From Portulaca oleracea (Eukaryota > Streptophyta > Magnoliopsida > Caryophyllales > Portulacaceae): 64,000 nt of DNA. A program made the translations under genes and the position numbers. The notes under the pieces were generated by a model. The model searched no databases. It saw nothing but the letters and a program-made list of their open reading frames with translations, and was not told the origin of the DNA. Shown piece by piece: positions 22,920 through 34,489 of this stretch. Within the stretch, counting starts at the first letter, position 1, and each line of letters begins with the position of its first letter. The stretch is taken from positions 51,044,513-51,108,512 of the forward strand of contig CM055870.1 of NCBI GenBank assembly GCA_029582165.1, in the 5' to 3' direction.

Positions 22920-24050
22920 GAAGAGGAATTGCCAGCCTACTGCCTCTCTTTTCTAAGCGCTTGTAAACTTCTTGTGCAATAGCTCTAATTACTCTGGAAT
23001 CCAGATAACCATTGTCAGCCAACACATGTTTTGATGAAGTGTCTCCAAGAGGTGTATCTAGAATTTTAGATTCCTTATTTGCATTCGCTGCAACCCTGTT
23101 GTTCTTCCTCCTTTCTTCATACTAGTTAGGATACCCTATAATTTGAAAGCACTGGTCGCTTTCATGCCCTGGTTTATGATAATTATCACAAAGCTTGTCT
23201 GATTTGTTCCGTCGGCCATCCTTATTTCCTTTGTTTATTCCTCTTGCTGCCAGAGCCTGAGATGTCTCTCCTCCTTGGCTGAAAGTATTTCTAGAGGCCT
23301 GAGCTGGTACTTCTCCAAGAGAGTGAAAACTCCCTGAGACATGTTTTTGGCTTTCAGCTCATTGAAGAAGAGAGTAGGCTTTGTTTACTGATGGTAGAGG
23401 ATCCATGAGTAAAATTTGGCCACGAATAGCATCATAATCGTCACTCAAAAGCATCAAAAACTGCATTAATCTCCTTCGTTGTTCAAGCTCAGCAGCTTGC
23501 TTTCCATGAGGACAGATTAGAGGACAAGTGCATTCTGGTATCCTTGTCATATCACTTAGCTCATCCCATAACTGCTTCAACTTGGTATAGTAGACAGCGA
23601 TTGAATTACTACCTTGGTGCAAATCGTTAATCTCCTTCTCCAATTGGAAAATCAAAGGACCATTGCTTTGACCGAATCTCTCAGCCAGTTCCTCCCACAA
23701 TTCTCTAGTCGACTCAACATATAGAAAAGACTCAACTATAACAATAATCATAGAATTTAAGCGTCAGCTGATTACCATACTATCACATTTGATCCACTGC
23801 TCAATGTTAGATCCTTGATAGCTAACCTTCTTGCACTCACCAGTGATAAACCCTAACTTTACTTTCGTTCTGAGAGCGATCTTCACATATCTGCTCCATT
23901 TCTGAAAATTCGCGCTATTCAACTTCATGCTCACAATTTGTAAGCCAGGATGATCCGAACTTTGTAGAAACAAAGGATCATTATTGTAAGTATCTGTTAT
24001 GACTCGATTCTCAGCTTGAACTTTAGATCTAACCTCTTCTTCTACTGACA
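22920..24050 (-). pseudogene. Copia 1 gag and nucleocapsid region
   Basis: The N-terminal part reads DPLFLQSSDHPGLQIVS and FQKWSRYVKIALR (24050-23764). The next open block (23751-23359) carries RELWEELAERFGQSNGPLIF and YYTKLKQLWDELS, usual for copia gag. The zinc knuckle near 23150-23200 reads CDNYHKPGHESDQC, where the second cysteine of C-x2-C-x4-H-x4-C is replaced by Tyr. Stops near 23752 and 23350 break the frame. Confidence 0.82.
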
Positions 24051-24946
24051 TGATGCAAAAAAAAAGAATCAACCGATTTGAAATTCAAGAACACAAGAAG
24101 GAGAATCTGAGTATAGATGACGATCAAGAAGATTTTTGAAGAAGAAACTGAAATCGATCAAGAATCAGAGAAGATCGATATCAATTTCGTAAAGAAAACG
24201 CAGATAGGTATGTCTCTAGGTTAGAACTTGAAAGCTCTGATACCATGAAGAGAGAGAGTAAATGAATATTTGATCTGCATTATGATAATTGATTGCCAAA
24301 GAATACAGGAAAAGAATATATATACAAGAGGGGGAAGATGCAAGGAGCATCAAGCCCATAACTAACTCTAACAACTTGTTCTAACTAACTAAAGACAGCC
24401 TGGCATATACAACCAATCTGCAAGAATGTTAGTGAGTTAGGAGGAGATATTTTCACAAGAGAAGACCTAAGGTTCTATATATAGACAATCAGATATAGGA
24501 GAGAGGGAAACAAATTTGTAACAGAAATTAAAGAAGGAAAGAAACTAACTCAAGAAGCTGCCTAACTAGCTATATTCGACATCCCTCTCCCATCTCAAGG
24601 TGGAGTGGGAGGAAAATCAACCAATCCTAACCTTGAAGAAAGCCTATTGAACTAATATTCTCTTAAAGCTTTAATTTGGTGAATATATCAGCCAACTCTA
24701 GTGGATACATGTGCAGTATGAATGAGTCCTTTAATTTTATCTCTAATATAATGACAATCAATGCAGATATGCTTTATTCTTTCATGGAAAACCAGATTGG
24801 CTGCTATATGTTGAGCTTGTTTATTACTCAGCTTCTACTGAAGATTTTGACACAGTCTTTGGCTTCTTTGTTTTCCATGAGATTAAAGAGGAGCCGAGGA
24901 AGACACAGTAGCCTGTTAAAGATCGAGTTTTATATTGATAGCTGCC

Positions 24947-25979
24947 CTAATCAACATTAGTATAGGTTGTTAATTGTAAGGAGTTTGTACTAGGGTAGAA
25001 CAAGTCTTTGTTTATTGTCCCTTTCAGATGCTTGAGAACATGAGTTGCTACATTGAGATGTAAATAAGTAGGAGATTGAATGAATTGGGATAAATGTTGC
25101 ACTACATAGCATATATCAGGCCTAGTTAGAGTTAAGTAAAGAAGTTTGCCAATGATTCTTCTATAAGAGGAAGGATCATCCAGCAAATTGCTAAAGTTAA
25201 TAAACAATTTCAGGCCACGGGGAAGAGGAACTTGGTAGGTTTAGCAACTATTAAAACTGCATTAATAAGCATGTTAGTAATGAAATTTCCTTGATTAAGA
25301 AAGGTACCATCTTTGGATCTATCAATTTCTATGCAAAGGAAATATCTTGCTAATCCTAAATCTTTAATTGTAAAAGTTGAATGCAAGGAAGCCTTTAAAT
25401 CAGAAATTTTAGGGAGATCATCTCTTGTTATTAAAAGATCATCAACATAAACTAAAACATAGACGTTACCAATTAAGGTGGTTTTGGAGAATAAAGATCT
25501 AGTAATCATTCTTTGTCTGAATGAAACCTTTCTTGGAAAGAAACTTAGTTAACTCTAGATTCCGCTATCTAGAGGCTTGTTTCAAACCATATATAGATCT
25601 TACAAGCTTGCATACTTTTCCTGGGAGCTGCTTTATTTAATCCTTGAGGAAGTAACATGTAGACTTCTTCATCAATAAAGTCATGTAAAAGGGCATTATT
25701 AATATCCAATCGATGAGTATCCCAAGCTTTGGTAGTGGCAAGAGCAATGAATATGACAGTGTCAAGTTTTGCAACAGGAGAAAAGGTGTCCTTGTAGTCT
25801 TTATCTTTTACTTGCAAGAACCCTTGGATGACAAGCCTTGCCTTGTACCTTTGTATTGTCCCATCAGATTCAAATTTGACCTTGTACACCCATTTGGAGG
25901 TCAAAGCCTTCTTTCCAGGAGGTAGATTGGTTAATTCCCATGTGCCATAAGATTCTAAAGCTGCGAGCTCTTTATTCAT
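24947..25979 (-). pseudogene. Copia 2 reverse transcriptase fragments
   Basis: Blocks in order: LTSKWVYKVKFESDGTIQRY, KARLVIQGF, VYVLVYVDDLLITRDD, KDLGLARYFLCIEIDRS and RRIIGKLLYLTLTRPDICY. They match RT of copia 1 but lie in several frames with stops, and RNase H is reduced to fragments below 24960. The copy is more decayed than copia 1, consistent with being the older host element. Confidence 0.83.
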
Positions 25980-26379
25980 GGCTTCAATATATCCACTCTG
26001 GATGGTTTAGGTTCAGGAGTGTGCATTACTACAATCAAAGAGGTGACATAATCTTGTGATAAATGAGTGAAATCACCAATTGTGAACTGTGAACAAAGGA
26101 TGTTGCACATGTGTGGAAATTGCGAGAGTGAGATGTAGATACATGTTTTTATGAAGGTTGAGTATAATCTTGGAGCAATATTGGAGGTCGCTTGGTACGA
26201 GTAGAACTTCTGACATGTATAGTTTCTTCATTGACAATGTTAGAAGCAACATTATTTGTAGATGTGTTTGAAAGATCAGGATCAAAGGCAAAGAAACATT
26301 GTTATCAATGATATGATTAGAATAATATGATGAGAATATGGAGCAAATAAGTCAGAATCAGAAACAAAATCAGAAGTAT

Positions 26380-27165
26380 GTTAGATAATATCATTAAGAG
26401 GCACAACATAATCAAGAGTTCTTGGATTATGAGGCATTGATTTAAAATAATCGGAATTGGCATATTGCACAGTATTATAAGGTCGAATATGTTCTACAGA
26501 ATTAGAGGACACGGTAGGTGATTCTTTAAAAGGAAATTTATCCTCATAGAATAATATAACACGACTATGAAAGACTTTATGATAGGCGAGATATATAGCT
26601 TGTATCCTTTTAATCCAAAAGTGTAACCAAGCAATATACATTTAGTAGCTCTTGAATCAAACTTGTCTTTGTTGTTGATATTGACAGGACAACACATGCA
26701 TCCAATGGTCTTGAGATTGTTCAAGTCAAATGGTTGTCCAAACAAAAATTCATAGGGAGATTTCCAATCTAAAATAGCCATAGGTAGTTTGTTGATGACA
26801 TGGGGTGGCAACAAGAACACATTCCCCCCAAAACTTTATTGGTGATCCAGCATGAAATCTCAAGGCCCATGCAATATCTAACAAATATTGATGCTTTCTT
26901 TCCACTATATCATTTTGTTGGGGGTTATAGGTCATTGATTTTTGGTGTATAATACCATGATCAACAAAAAAACTTGCACAAGATTGATTGATGAATTATG
27001 TTCCATTATCAGTACGAATCAAAGAAACTTTGGAATTAAACTGAGTGACAACCATATTGATAAACAGAGAAATAACAGAAGGCACAACAGATTTAGAACT
27101 CAGAAGTTGAGTCCATGTATTTCTTAAATGATCATCAACAATTATGAAGGATGTCGTGATGGGAA
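26380..27165 (-). pseudogene. Copia 2 integrase core, 3' part
   Basis: SFIIVDDHLRNTWTQLLSS, SLIRTDNGT, TYNPQQNDIVERKHQYLLD and GECVLVATP are the integrase core in overlapping frames. The C-terminal linker with KCILLGYTFGLKGYKLY follows to about 26380. Upstream the gene is cut by the block at 27165-28315. Confidence 0.82.
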
Positions 27166-28315
27166 TTGATGCTTGAGTTGATGAACTTGATGAGGAGGAT
27201 GAAGAATGCCACAACCATGCCTTAGGATAGTTGCTTCCGGACTAGATATGGAGTTATGATAAAGGAGAATCACCACCCAAGAACTATCAAACCCATCAAG
27301 AATTAATAAAGGAATTAACCACCACAATTTTATAAAGGATTTAGCTTGAACACGACCACAATATGATTGGGGATAAAGTAAGCAAGACTTGAAGAAGAGA
27401 GAAACTAGAGAGCAAACTCAACTATTTGTATTGAATGCATATTTAATGCCTCTTTTAACCTATGTAAATGATTATAAACAATGAGGTGGAAAGGGGAAAG
27501 ATGGGGTCAAATTACAGGAGGGGTCCAAGCATTACAATAAATGACCTCCTAGAGAGGCCTTATAAAACATTAAGGGAGGGGTAAAAGAAGGATTCCACAA
27601 AAGCGAAGAAATAAAAGAAGGGAAAATCAGAGGAAATCCTGACTTTTCCAGGTTTCCCACGGGCGCGACAGGCAAGTCGCGACCACGACACCTAAAACCC
27701 TCGAGAAACGTCGCGAGTGTGACGGACACGTTATGAGCGTAACGTTGGTCGGGGAAGCCTGGACAAAAGTCTGTTGTAGGAGGTTCACGGGCACAACCTT
27801 CAAGAACTCATGTAGTTCCTCGATCAAGAACTCTCCAAATGCGGGCTCAACATTGTGCTAGCTCCATGAGTCCTGGGGAAGATGTCACGGGAACAACAAA
27901 TAGGTCACGGGCGTCACATTTGGCCAGTGTGCCTCGTCGCGGTCGTGACATACATGCTACGAGCGCGGCGCCCAACATGCTCCCAAACCCCACTTTATGG
28001 CAAGGGCTGTCACGGGCATGACTCAGGTGTCACGGTTGCGACGCCCCTACTTGAAGCCCATAGGACTTTCATCCCTCTTCTCAATGACAAAACAGCCAAC
28101 TCACCCTTGAGAAGTATGCAACCAAAAGCCCTCGGGGTTGGTGAATACTCTCGAGCCATTCAAAAGGGCTCAAGGTCGATCCGAAGGATGACCGACACGA
28201 GCTTAGGGGCTCCCGAGTCTCGAACAAATTGGACTTCCTCTCGGGTGCGACTGGACGCTACCCTCTTGGCTTGAACGACAAAGGAGGAGTATGGACCTCA
28301 GGATACTTCAAAGTG
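27165..28315. mobile_element. GC-richer foreign insertion in copia 2 integrase
   Basis: The copia frame is lost between a YFVTL-like end near 28315 and TTSFIIVDDH near 27165, residues that are adjacent in related integrases. The 1.15 kb between is compositionally different and contains repeated TCACGGGC / GTCGCGAC words (27660, 27788, 27888, 27907, 28010, 28030). No coding domain or clear TIR is visible. It could be a solo LTR or a non-autonomous element; the ends are uncertain by tens of bases. Confidence 0.6.
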
Positions 28316-28815
28316 TGACAAAGTAATTTGATCAATCAATTTTTGAGACTTTGTAAGGTCCTGAAAGATCAATATGAAATATTGAAAATTTTTTGATGCT
28401 CGAGAGGTACTTCTATCAAAAGGAAACCTATGAGCTTTAGCTAGAATACAACTTTCATAGTAAAGATTTGCGAATCCTTTACAATCAGTAATATGTTGCA
28501 ATTTAGACAATGAAGTGTGACCTAATCTAGCATACAAGATCTGTAAAGAACTACTAGATTTACTCATGTTGTCTATAGTAGAAGAGGAAGTGAATCAAGA
28601 AGCTTGAGAGATGGTAGATGTTTTGAAATGTAGAAGGCCATCAGTGGTGTAATAGAAGCCAAAATCTCTTTAGTTGTAAGATCCTGGAAATGACAAATGT
28701 CATGATATATATGAAGGCAAAGAGACTGATCTTTAGTGAGCTTTAATACTGAAAGTAAATTGAATTTAAATTCTGGAACATATAAAATTTCTTTTAGTTT
28801 GATTTTGTCAGTCAA
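28316..28815 (-). pseudogene. Copia 2 protease end and GAG-pre-integrase
   Basis: LKEILYVPEFKFNLLSVLKL marks the protease C-terminal side. LYARLGHTSLSKLQHITDC and CILAKAHRFPFDRS are the GAG-pre-integrase zinc-binding segment. The two blocks are in different frames. Confidence 0.82.
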
Positions 28816-29018
28816 AGAAACAATTCCAGTAGTTATAACTTGTTTTAAGGTTCCATATGGTAAAATTACTTGTAGGATTGGTTAAAGTAGTGATGTGATC
28901 AAAATTCAAAACACATGTGATCACTGACACCTATATCTATAACCCATGACTTACTATTGGTAGTTCGAACATTGCAACATATAGCAAAATTCTATAGGTT
29001 ACCTGCAAATGTGTTAGA

Positions 29019-30185
29019 TCATGCAAAATGTGCAATGACCTGATCAACAAGGGTTTTGCCTTTGTTCATCTTGGCTAATTCTTGAGCTAGAGCATGTATG
29101 AGACTACCATCAAATGGAGGTTGATTGGTAATTTGTTGTTGTTGTTGGCTAGGAATGTCATAAGTGACATCAAGAGGTGTATCAATATCATTCTTGCTCA
29201 CATTTGTTGCTACCTTCATTTGTTTGGATTTGACTTATTTTCGACCTTGAAACCAATCATAATATCCATGTAATTGGAAGCACTGATCTATTGTATGACT
29301 AGTTCTTTGGCAATGATCACAAAAATTTCCTAGGCTTAGAAGCTTTGGAATCTTTCTTTCTTCTTGGATTCTTAGCAAGAAAAGTAGTTTGAACAGATTC
29401 ATTAGTCACCATTTTGGCAGTAAATTCTTTATTATGGCCCAGTCTATTGGTAATTTGTCTTTGATTCTCAACTTGTTGAGCCATGTTATAGAGAGAAGGC
29501 AGGGGATCAAGCAACAAGATTTGGCCATGAATACTATCATACTCATCATTTAGGTGCATGGGAAATTGAAGCAATTTTCTTCTTTGATCAATTTCAAAAA
29601 CTTGCTTGATAGAAGGATATGTGATAGCGCAAGTACATATAAGAACCTCAGAAACATCAGCCAATTCATCCCAAATTTTCTTTAATTTTATTAAGTGCAT
29701 AGCAATTGAGCCATTTTGTTGATAAAGATATGTGAGTTCTTTTTCAAGATGATATACTAGGGGACCATTTGATTGTCAAAACCTCTCAGTGACGTCACTC
29801 CACAGACTATGAGCGTAATCAATATATGTAAAAGCATACATAGATCAGGAAATATGGATTTAAGTATTCAGCTTACAACCATGCTATCTACCTTGATCCA
29901 TTGCTCATAATTGGGTGAATATGAGGTTGGCTTTGAACACTTTCCATCGATGAAGCCCATCTTCACCTTGGTCTTGATTGATATCGTGACTGTTCTACTC
30001 CAGTTTTGGAAGTTGGAGCCATTAAACTTCACATTTGTCAGAGGGATACCCGAATGATCTGATGGATGCAAATACAGTGGATCATTATTATATCCATCTA
30101 TGGCTTGTAATTGATTTGAAGATGAATCACCAGTAATAAAAGCTTCTACTATGCTAGGAGATTGATTAGAAATAAGGGAGGTCAC
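29019..30185 (-). pseudogene. Copia 2 gag region
   Basis: The N-terminal block NNDPLYLHPSDHSGIPLTNV and FQNWSRTVTISIKTKVKMGF (30185-29868) is followed by IKLKKIWDELADVSEVLICT and RRKLLQFPMHLNDEYDSIHG (29700-29317). A linker open frame (29219-29019) follows. The order and wording parallel copia 1 gag, so the two elements are related lineages. Confidence 0.82.
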
Positions 30186-30464
30186 AAAGAAATATAATCA
30201 GAAGAAAAACAGATGTAGAACAAACCAAGAAAACCAGAACTTAATCCATAAGCTCTGATACCATGTGAATTGATCAATATTGCGGAAGAGAGAAAAATCA
30301 GAGTAAGTGTATTTGTTGTATTGCAATATTGAATCTGAGAGAGGACCTAAGGTTTCTATATATACACATTCAAAAAGAGGAGAGAGGGAAATAAATCTGT
30401 AACGAAAATTAAAGAAGGAAAGAACCTAACCCAAGAAGCTACCTAATTAACTATATTCTACAGT

Positions 30465-30755
30465 TTGATCAGGGGAAGGATGAAGTTCTTCATTGTAATA
30501 GCCAGGGCCATGCTACTCACACAGAATCCAGTGTTACACTCAATGACAATGCATAACACTAAATGGTATCCCTTCATTCGAAACTTGGTGGAAAGTGGTG
30601 AAGTGAAGTTTGAAAAGATTGCAAGAAAACAAGAATCCGTTAGACATGTTGACAAAACCAGTGGATGTTGGGAAATTGAGGCTCTGTATGACCTTAGTAG
30701 GCCTCTTAAAGTGATAAAGAGGCCAGTCAATGCACTAGGGAAATTATGTTGATGC
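30465..30755 (+). pseudogene. Copia 3 RNase H C-terminal fragment
   Basis: QNPVLHSMTMHNTKWYPFIR followed by LVESGEVKFEKI matches the end of copia RNase H (a degenerate form of the NP-x-HxRTKHI and EG-x-V blocks). It is on the plus strand, opposite to copia 1 and 2, and upstream domains are missing because the copia 2 insertion lies immediately to the left. Confidence 0.75.
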
Positions 30756-30794
30756 TTAGAGGATTGAGGAGGCATTAGTCTCCAACTGGGAGAA

Positions 30795-31673
30795 TGTAGT
30801 GTGTGGAGCCCAATAGAGGCGTAACTCGGGATTCTTTGATGTATAGAGGTGTCGATCAAGAGAAGTGTGTGGAGGTGGTCGGGGGCCTTAGCAAGGGTTG
30901 TATGATGTGCAACACAGTAAATAGAAGCAACAAGGATAGAACAAGGCTTGCCACGGTCGTGTGGTAGACATAAACTCTGTTTTGAGCAGCAGCGGCCAAC
31001 ACTAGATGTGGGGTTTGAACCTTATTCCAGTTAGCCGCTTATATGTCTTTTGAGGGTAGTTATTCACAAACCTGGCGATCGGATGGATCGGATTGGGCTC
31101 TGGTCAGTTGAAGATCGGTTCCAATTGGCATCAGATCGACTAATTCAGTACGTTTCATATATAGATTGACTTCAGATGAATTTTATTTGGATTAGTTTGG
31201 GTGAGGTTCTTAATTTTCAATTGGGTTATAGTTTTGATTCCGAGTCATTCGGGTGTGGATCTTAATCATGTCACTTTTCGGGTTGCGGTTCGGATCAGTT
31301 TCGTTTTTGGGTTCCCACAGGTTCAGGTCAAGATCGGATCACCTATTCGAGTGTCAATGCAGTTTCGGGTTCGATTTTTTTTATTGGCGTATTGGGTTAG
31401 TTTTTCCAGCTCTAGAAATCCATTGTATTCAGTACAATCACATTGGGAGACAACACACATATAGAGAGATTATTCAATCCTTTGGGAGAAAGTTGATTGT
31501 GAGAGATCTTTTGTAATACTTGTAATCCGATCTTCATCATACTAGTGCATCGATTTTGTTGTCTTTTTCCTACTTTGGGTTTAGTGCAAGTTAAAAATTT
31601 TGGCGTCTTTTGATCTATTTCGACACCTTTTCTATATTGTTTGTGTTTGCTTAAGGAATCTTCGATCCTAACA
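30795..31673 (+). repeat. Probable 3' LTR of truncated copia 3
   Basis: A purine-rich AACTGGGAGAA precedes TGTAGTGTGTGGAGCCC, and TG-CA ends could be TGTAGTG and CCTAACA. It lies at the normal distance after RNase H. The second LTR is absent, so the right boundary is a best guess. Confidence 0.5.
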
Positions 31674-31748
31674 AGCCCCATGTTCTAAAATACTTTTAGA
31701 GTTGGCTCACTTTTTATTTTTACCAAAACAAATATGTATATATATATA

Positions 31749-32010
31749 TTTTTTTTTTTTTTGCACAAGAAAGCAGATTATATATAACAAAATCAATATA
31801 GTTTACAAAGAGTGAGGTTAGGATCCCCAAATCACATACTGAGCACTGTGTCTACAAGACCTCTATATTTTCTCCTAGATTTTGCTGCCAGAAGAACCTT
31901 ATTCATTACATCATTTTTCACCAAATTTGCTATTACCTAAGGAGTGGCCTTTTGATTTTTGTGGACTCGATTGTTTCTTTCTTTCCATTCCATTTTTTCA
32001 TAAATCCCAT
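31749..32010 (-). mobile_element. LINE 3' tail remnant
   Basis: Read on the minus strand, ERNNRVHKNQKATP and later KVLLAAKSRRKYRGLVDTVL resemble the C-terminus of plant LINE ORF2, ending in a stop, a short 3' UTR and a poly(A) run (T-run at 31749-31762 on the plus strand). One stop interrupts the frame. Only the extreme 3' end is present, as usual for 5'-truncated LINE copies. Confidence 0.65.
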
Positions 32011-32619
32011 CCATAAATTATGAAATATGTCAGATTAATATTACAACAACGTTTCTCAAAAATAAACATTTTTTTTTCTTGAGCAACAAAAATAAACATT
32101 ATACTATACATATTCTTGAAAATTTCATTTCATTGAGGATAGTAAACTATGTTGTTGTATAGTTGAAGTTATTCCTAGTATTGATTATCGCAATTTCTCA
32201 ATCACCATGACCACAAACTAGACAATCCCGCCAATTAAGGTTGGGAGTAGTTGGTGGTGCTTCCTCCTTTATTTTCTATGGATCCGATTGATCTTCATGA
32301 GATCGTTTTCCCACAATTTTTTGCTTGTTTTTGCGCCACAAAATTTGAAATTCCATTCTTTTTTATGGAAGAAATTCCAAATTTTTAGTTAAGATTAAAG
32401 AGTTTTGATTTCTTTTGACCCCCCAAAAAAAGCGGAAGTTGAGTTAGGTGTAAAGTTGGTATACTCTCAAGTCAAACTTCGAGTACCTAAAGAGAACAAG
32501 AGTGTACAAAATCACGCCACATTGACACCCCCCACAATTATAAAATTTGCCCAAAATCAAATCATTATTGATGTGATTTTAGTGGTTTTGCCCCATTTAT
32601 AGCTATCATGGTACTAACT

Positions 32620-33175
32620 TCGTTAAATATTATGTCATTTTCGAAAATTGCGTAATTAAATTTATAAAATTTTGACCATAAATTTCTTAATATATATGCT
32701 GATTTGTTAAATAAAATTACTATTTTAACGCTCTGACTCTTCCCAGGTCACGGACATTACCAATAATTGTTTCAAGGATCGCTGATTCACCCCACAAATC
32801 GCCACGAGTCTTTCCACCGTGTTTCGTCCTCGTTCACACACTGCCAGGGAAAACTTCCCAAGAGGTCACCCATCTTGATACTACTTCCAGCCGAGCATGC
32901 TTAACTAAAAAGTTCCTAACAGATGAACTACCTTAAAAGAAGGTGCACCTCGTTGACATAAGTAGTCATTTGAATCCCTTCAAGTGACACTTAACCATAT
33001 ATCTGGGATGCTATAGCTACAATTAAATTTCTAACGAAAAGTACTATCATAAAAGTATAATATTTCAATTGTTAATAAAAATTTTATATAAAAATTATCA
33101 ATTAAAGAGTGACATTGAAAACTGTAATAGTCAACAAATAGAAAAATATATAATATGAAATGGAGGGATTAATTA
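32620..33175. mobile_element. Stowaway-like MITE hosting a Cassandra LTR
   Basis: Left part (TTCGAAAATTGCGTAATTAA) and right part (ACTATCATAAAAGTATAATA to GAAATGGAGGGA) match, in the same order, the element at 43885-44155, which lacks the Cassandra insert. The CTCCCTCC-type end is visible only on the right. Confidence 0.5.
32724..33015 (-). mobile_element. Cassandra solo LTR with 5S-derived segment, copy A
   Basis: In reverse complement it gives AGTTAAGCATGCTCGGCTGG and GATGGGTGACCTCTTGGGAA, the box A and box C region of 5S rRNA, in the same context as the Cassandra copies at 53-54 kb. It is more diverged than those. Target duplication is not clear. It is not a working 5S gene. Confidence 0.75.
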
Positions 33176-33394
33176 TGGATGTGATTTAAGTTGTGTTGTC
33201 CCATTTATAGCTATCATGGGATTAAAATAAGTGAGCTACTAAGATTTAGGCAAATAAATGTATGGGAAGGGGTTAGTTTTTCTGTGCTCAATCAAGGTTG
33301 TCTTTAAGTGGAGTGGAAGGAAAATTATAGAGTGCCATAAAAAGCTAATCATGTCTCCCTATGCATGCACCTAAAAGCAAGGGACACACAAATA

Positions 33395-33395
33395 C

Positions 33396-33461
<66 letters not shown>
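33395..33461. repeat. (AAT)n microsatellite
   Basis: About 22 uninterrupted AAT/ATA units follow ACACAAATAC. The length suggests a polymorphic locus. Confidence 0.9.
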
Positions 33462-33972
33462 TTGGAGTGCTTTATAAGCCTACCCCATTAATAAAGTTGA
33501 CAAATACTACGAGGAAGAGACTATCTATACTATAGCTTCTACATTTATCATCATGTGACTTTTGTAGTCTAATGTCGATGATCCCAACATATTAGAGCTT
33601 ATTGTATGTAGTTATTGGATGGGGATTTTGTTTTCTAATACTCGATCCCTCTATTTTGTCATTTTACTGATTTTACCAATATTAAAGTATAGTAATAGTA
33701 TGAAATTTAACTTTAAAGTTTACCACGGTTAAAACATACCCCTCTAAATTGAAGTTACTGACCTTCTAATATTGTGCTGGAGCAGGCCGAAAGGTTCTTT
33801 TGTTGTGTGAACACGATAGTTCATGTTGTTTATTTATGTTTAACAGTGTTAATTTGTAGCTTTTATTTTTTGAAATTGGTGGTGTGTTGGTTTGTAATGC
33901 GGTTTTGCTGTTTTCTGTGAACGTTTAAGCTTGTCGGCTTTCAATAATCGAAAGAAAAAATAAAACATACTC

Positions 33973-34480
33973 CCTCCATCGCATATCAGCCATATTATTT
34001 TGTACGCTACAATGCGTTGTTGTATTATAACTTACCATATTACTCAATAATAACTCTTTCATATTTTATAACACAATGCGCATACTTTACCATAATCATT
34101 GCCAATGTATCTGCTCACTTTTTCTCTCTTCACTTTTTTCTCTTCTTTTCACATTCTCTTTCATCACCTATCACATCAAGTAAAATTTCCATAAATTTCA
34201 ACATATCATTCCACATCCCACCGCACTTTCCATAATTTCATTATATTGCACCATTTCTGCACCATATCACCGCATAAAAGAATAGGGTCATAGTTGTCCA
34301 AAGTGTCATCTTTGGTTAAGAATTTTTATTGTATGTTTTCTTTAAAAGGTATAATATTATATTCTTATAATAGTATTTTCCATTATAAATTTCATGACAA
34401 TACTTTCATATATTGGCCCATTATATATGTTGACAAATTAATAATGTTAACACACAATTAATATGAAACAGAGGGAGCAT
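33973..34480. mobile_element. Stowaway-like element with a nested Tourist fragment
   Basis: The left end CTCCCTCCATCGCATATC and right end AATATGAAACAGAGGGAG are complementary in Stowaway fashion. Inside, up to 34289, lies a Tourist-like right half ending CCGCATAAAAGAATAGGGTC; its left TIR is not recognisable. Confidence 0.5.
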
Positions 34481-34489
34481 AATGTTTAA

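Larger units (their letters stand above)
19273..24457 (-). mobile_element. Ty1/copia retrotransposon 1 (inner), nearly full length
   Basis: Its 212-bp LTRs (3' LTR 19273-19484, 5' LTR 24246-24457) start TGTGAAAATATC in the sense direction and end CTCTTCA. They differ by roughly ten bases by eye. AGAGA flanks both ends (19268-19272 and 24458-24462). The PBS TGGTATCAGAGC abuts the 5' LTR and a TTGAGGGGGA purine tract abuts the 3' LTR. It inserted into the 3' LTR of copia 2. All copia domains are present in order but with interruptions, so it is probably not autonomous now. Confidence 0.93.
19193..30462 (-). mobile_element. Ty1/copia retrotransposon 2 (outer, interrupted)
   Basis: The 5' LTR is 30264-30462. 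The 3' LTR is 19193-19272 continued at 24463-24581 after removal of copia 1. Both read TGTAGAATATAG-type starts (3' copy: TGTCGAATATAG) and CAATTCACA ends in the sense (minus) direction. The primer-binding site TGGTATCAGAGC, complementary to initiator Met-tRNA, directly follows the 5' LTR (30252-30263). Flanks TTTTG and GTTTG may be a mutated target duplication. Gag, protease, integrase and RT/RNase H fragments follow in copia order but with stops and shifts, plus a foreign block at about 27165-28315. Without the inserts the element is about 5 kb, normal for copia. Confidence 0.85.
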
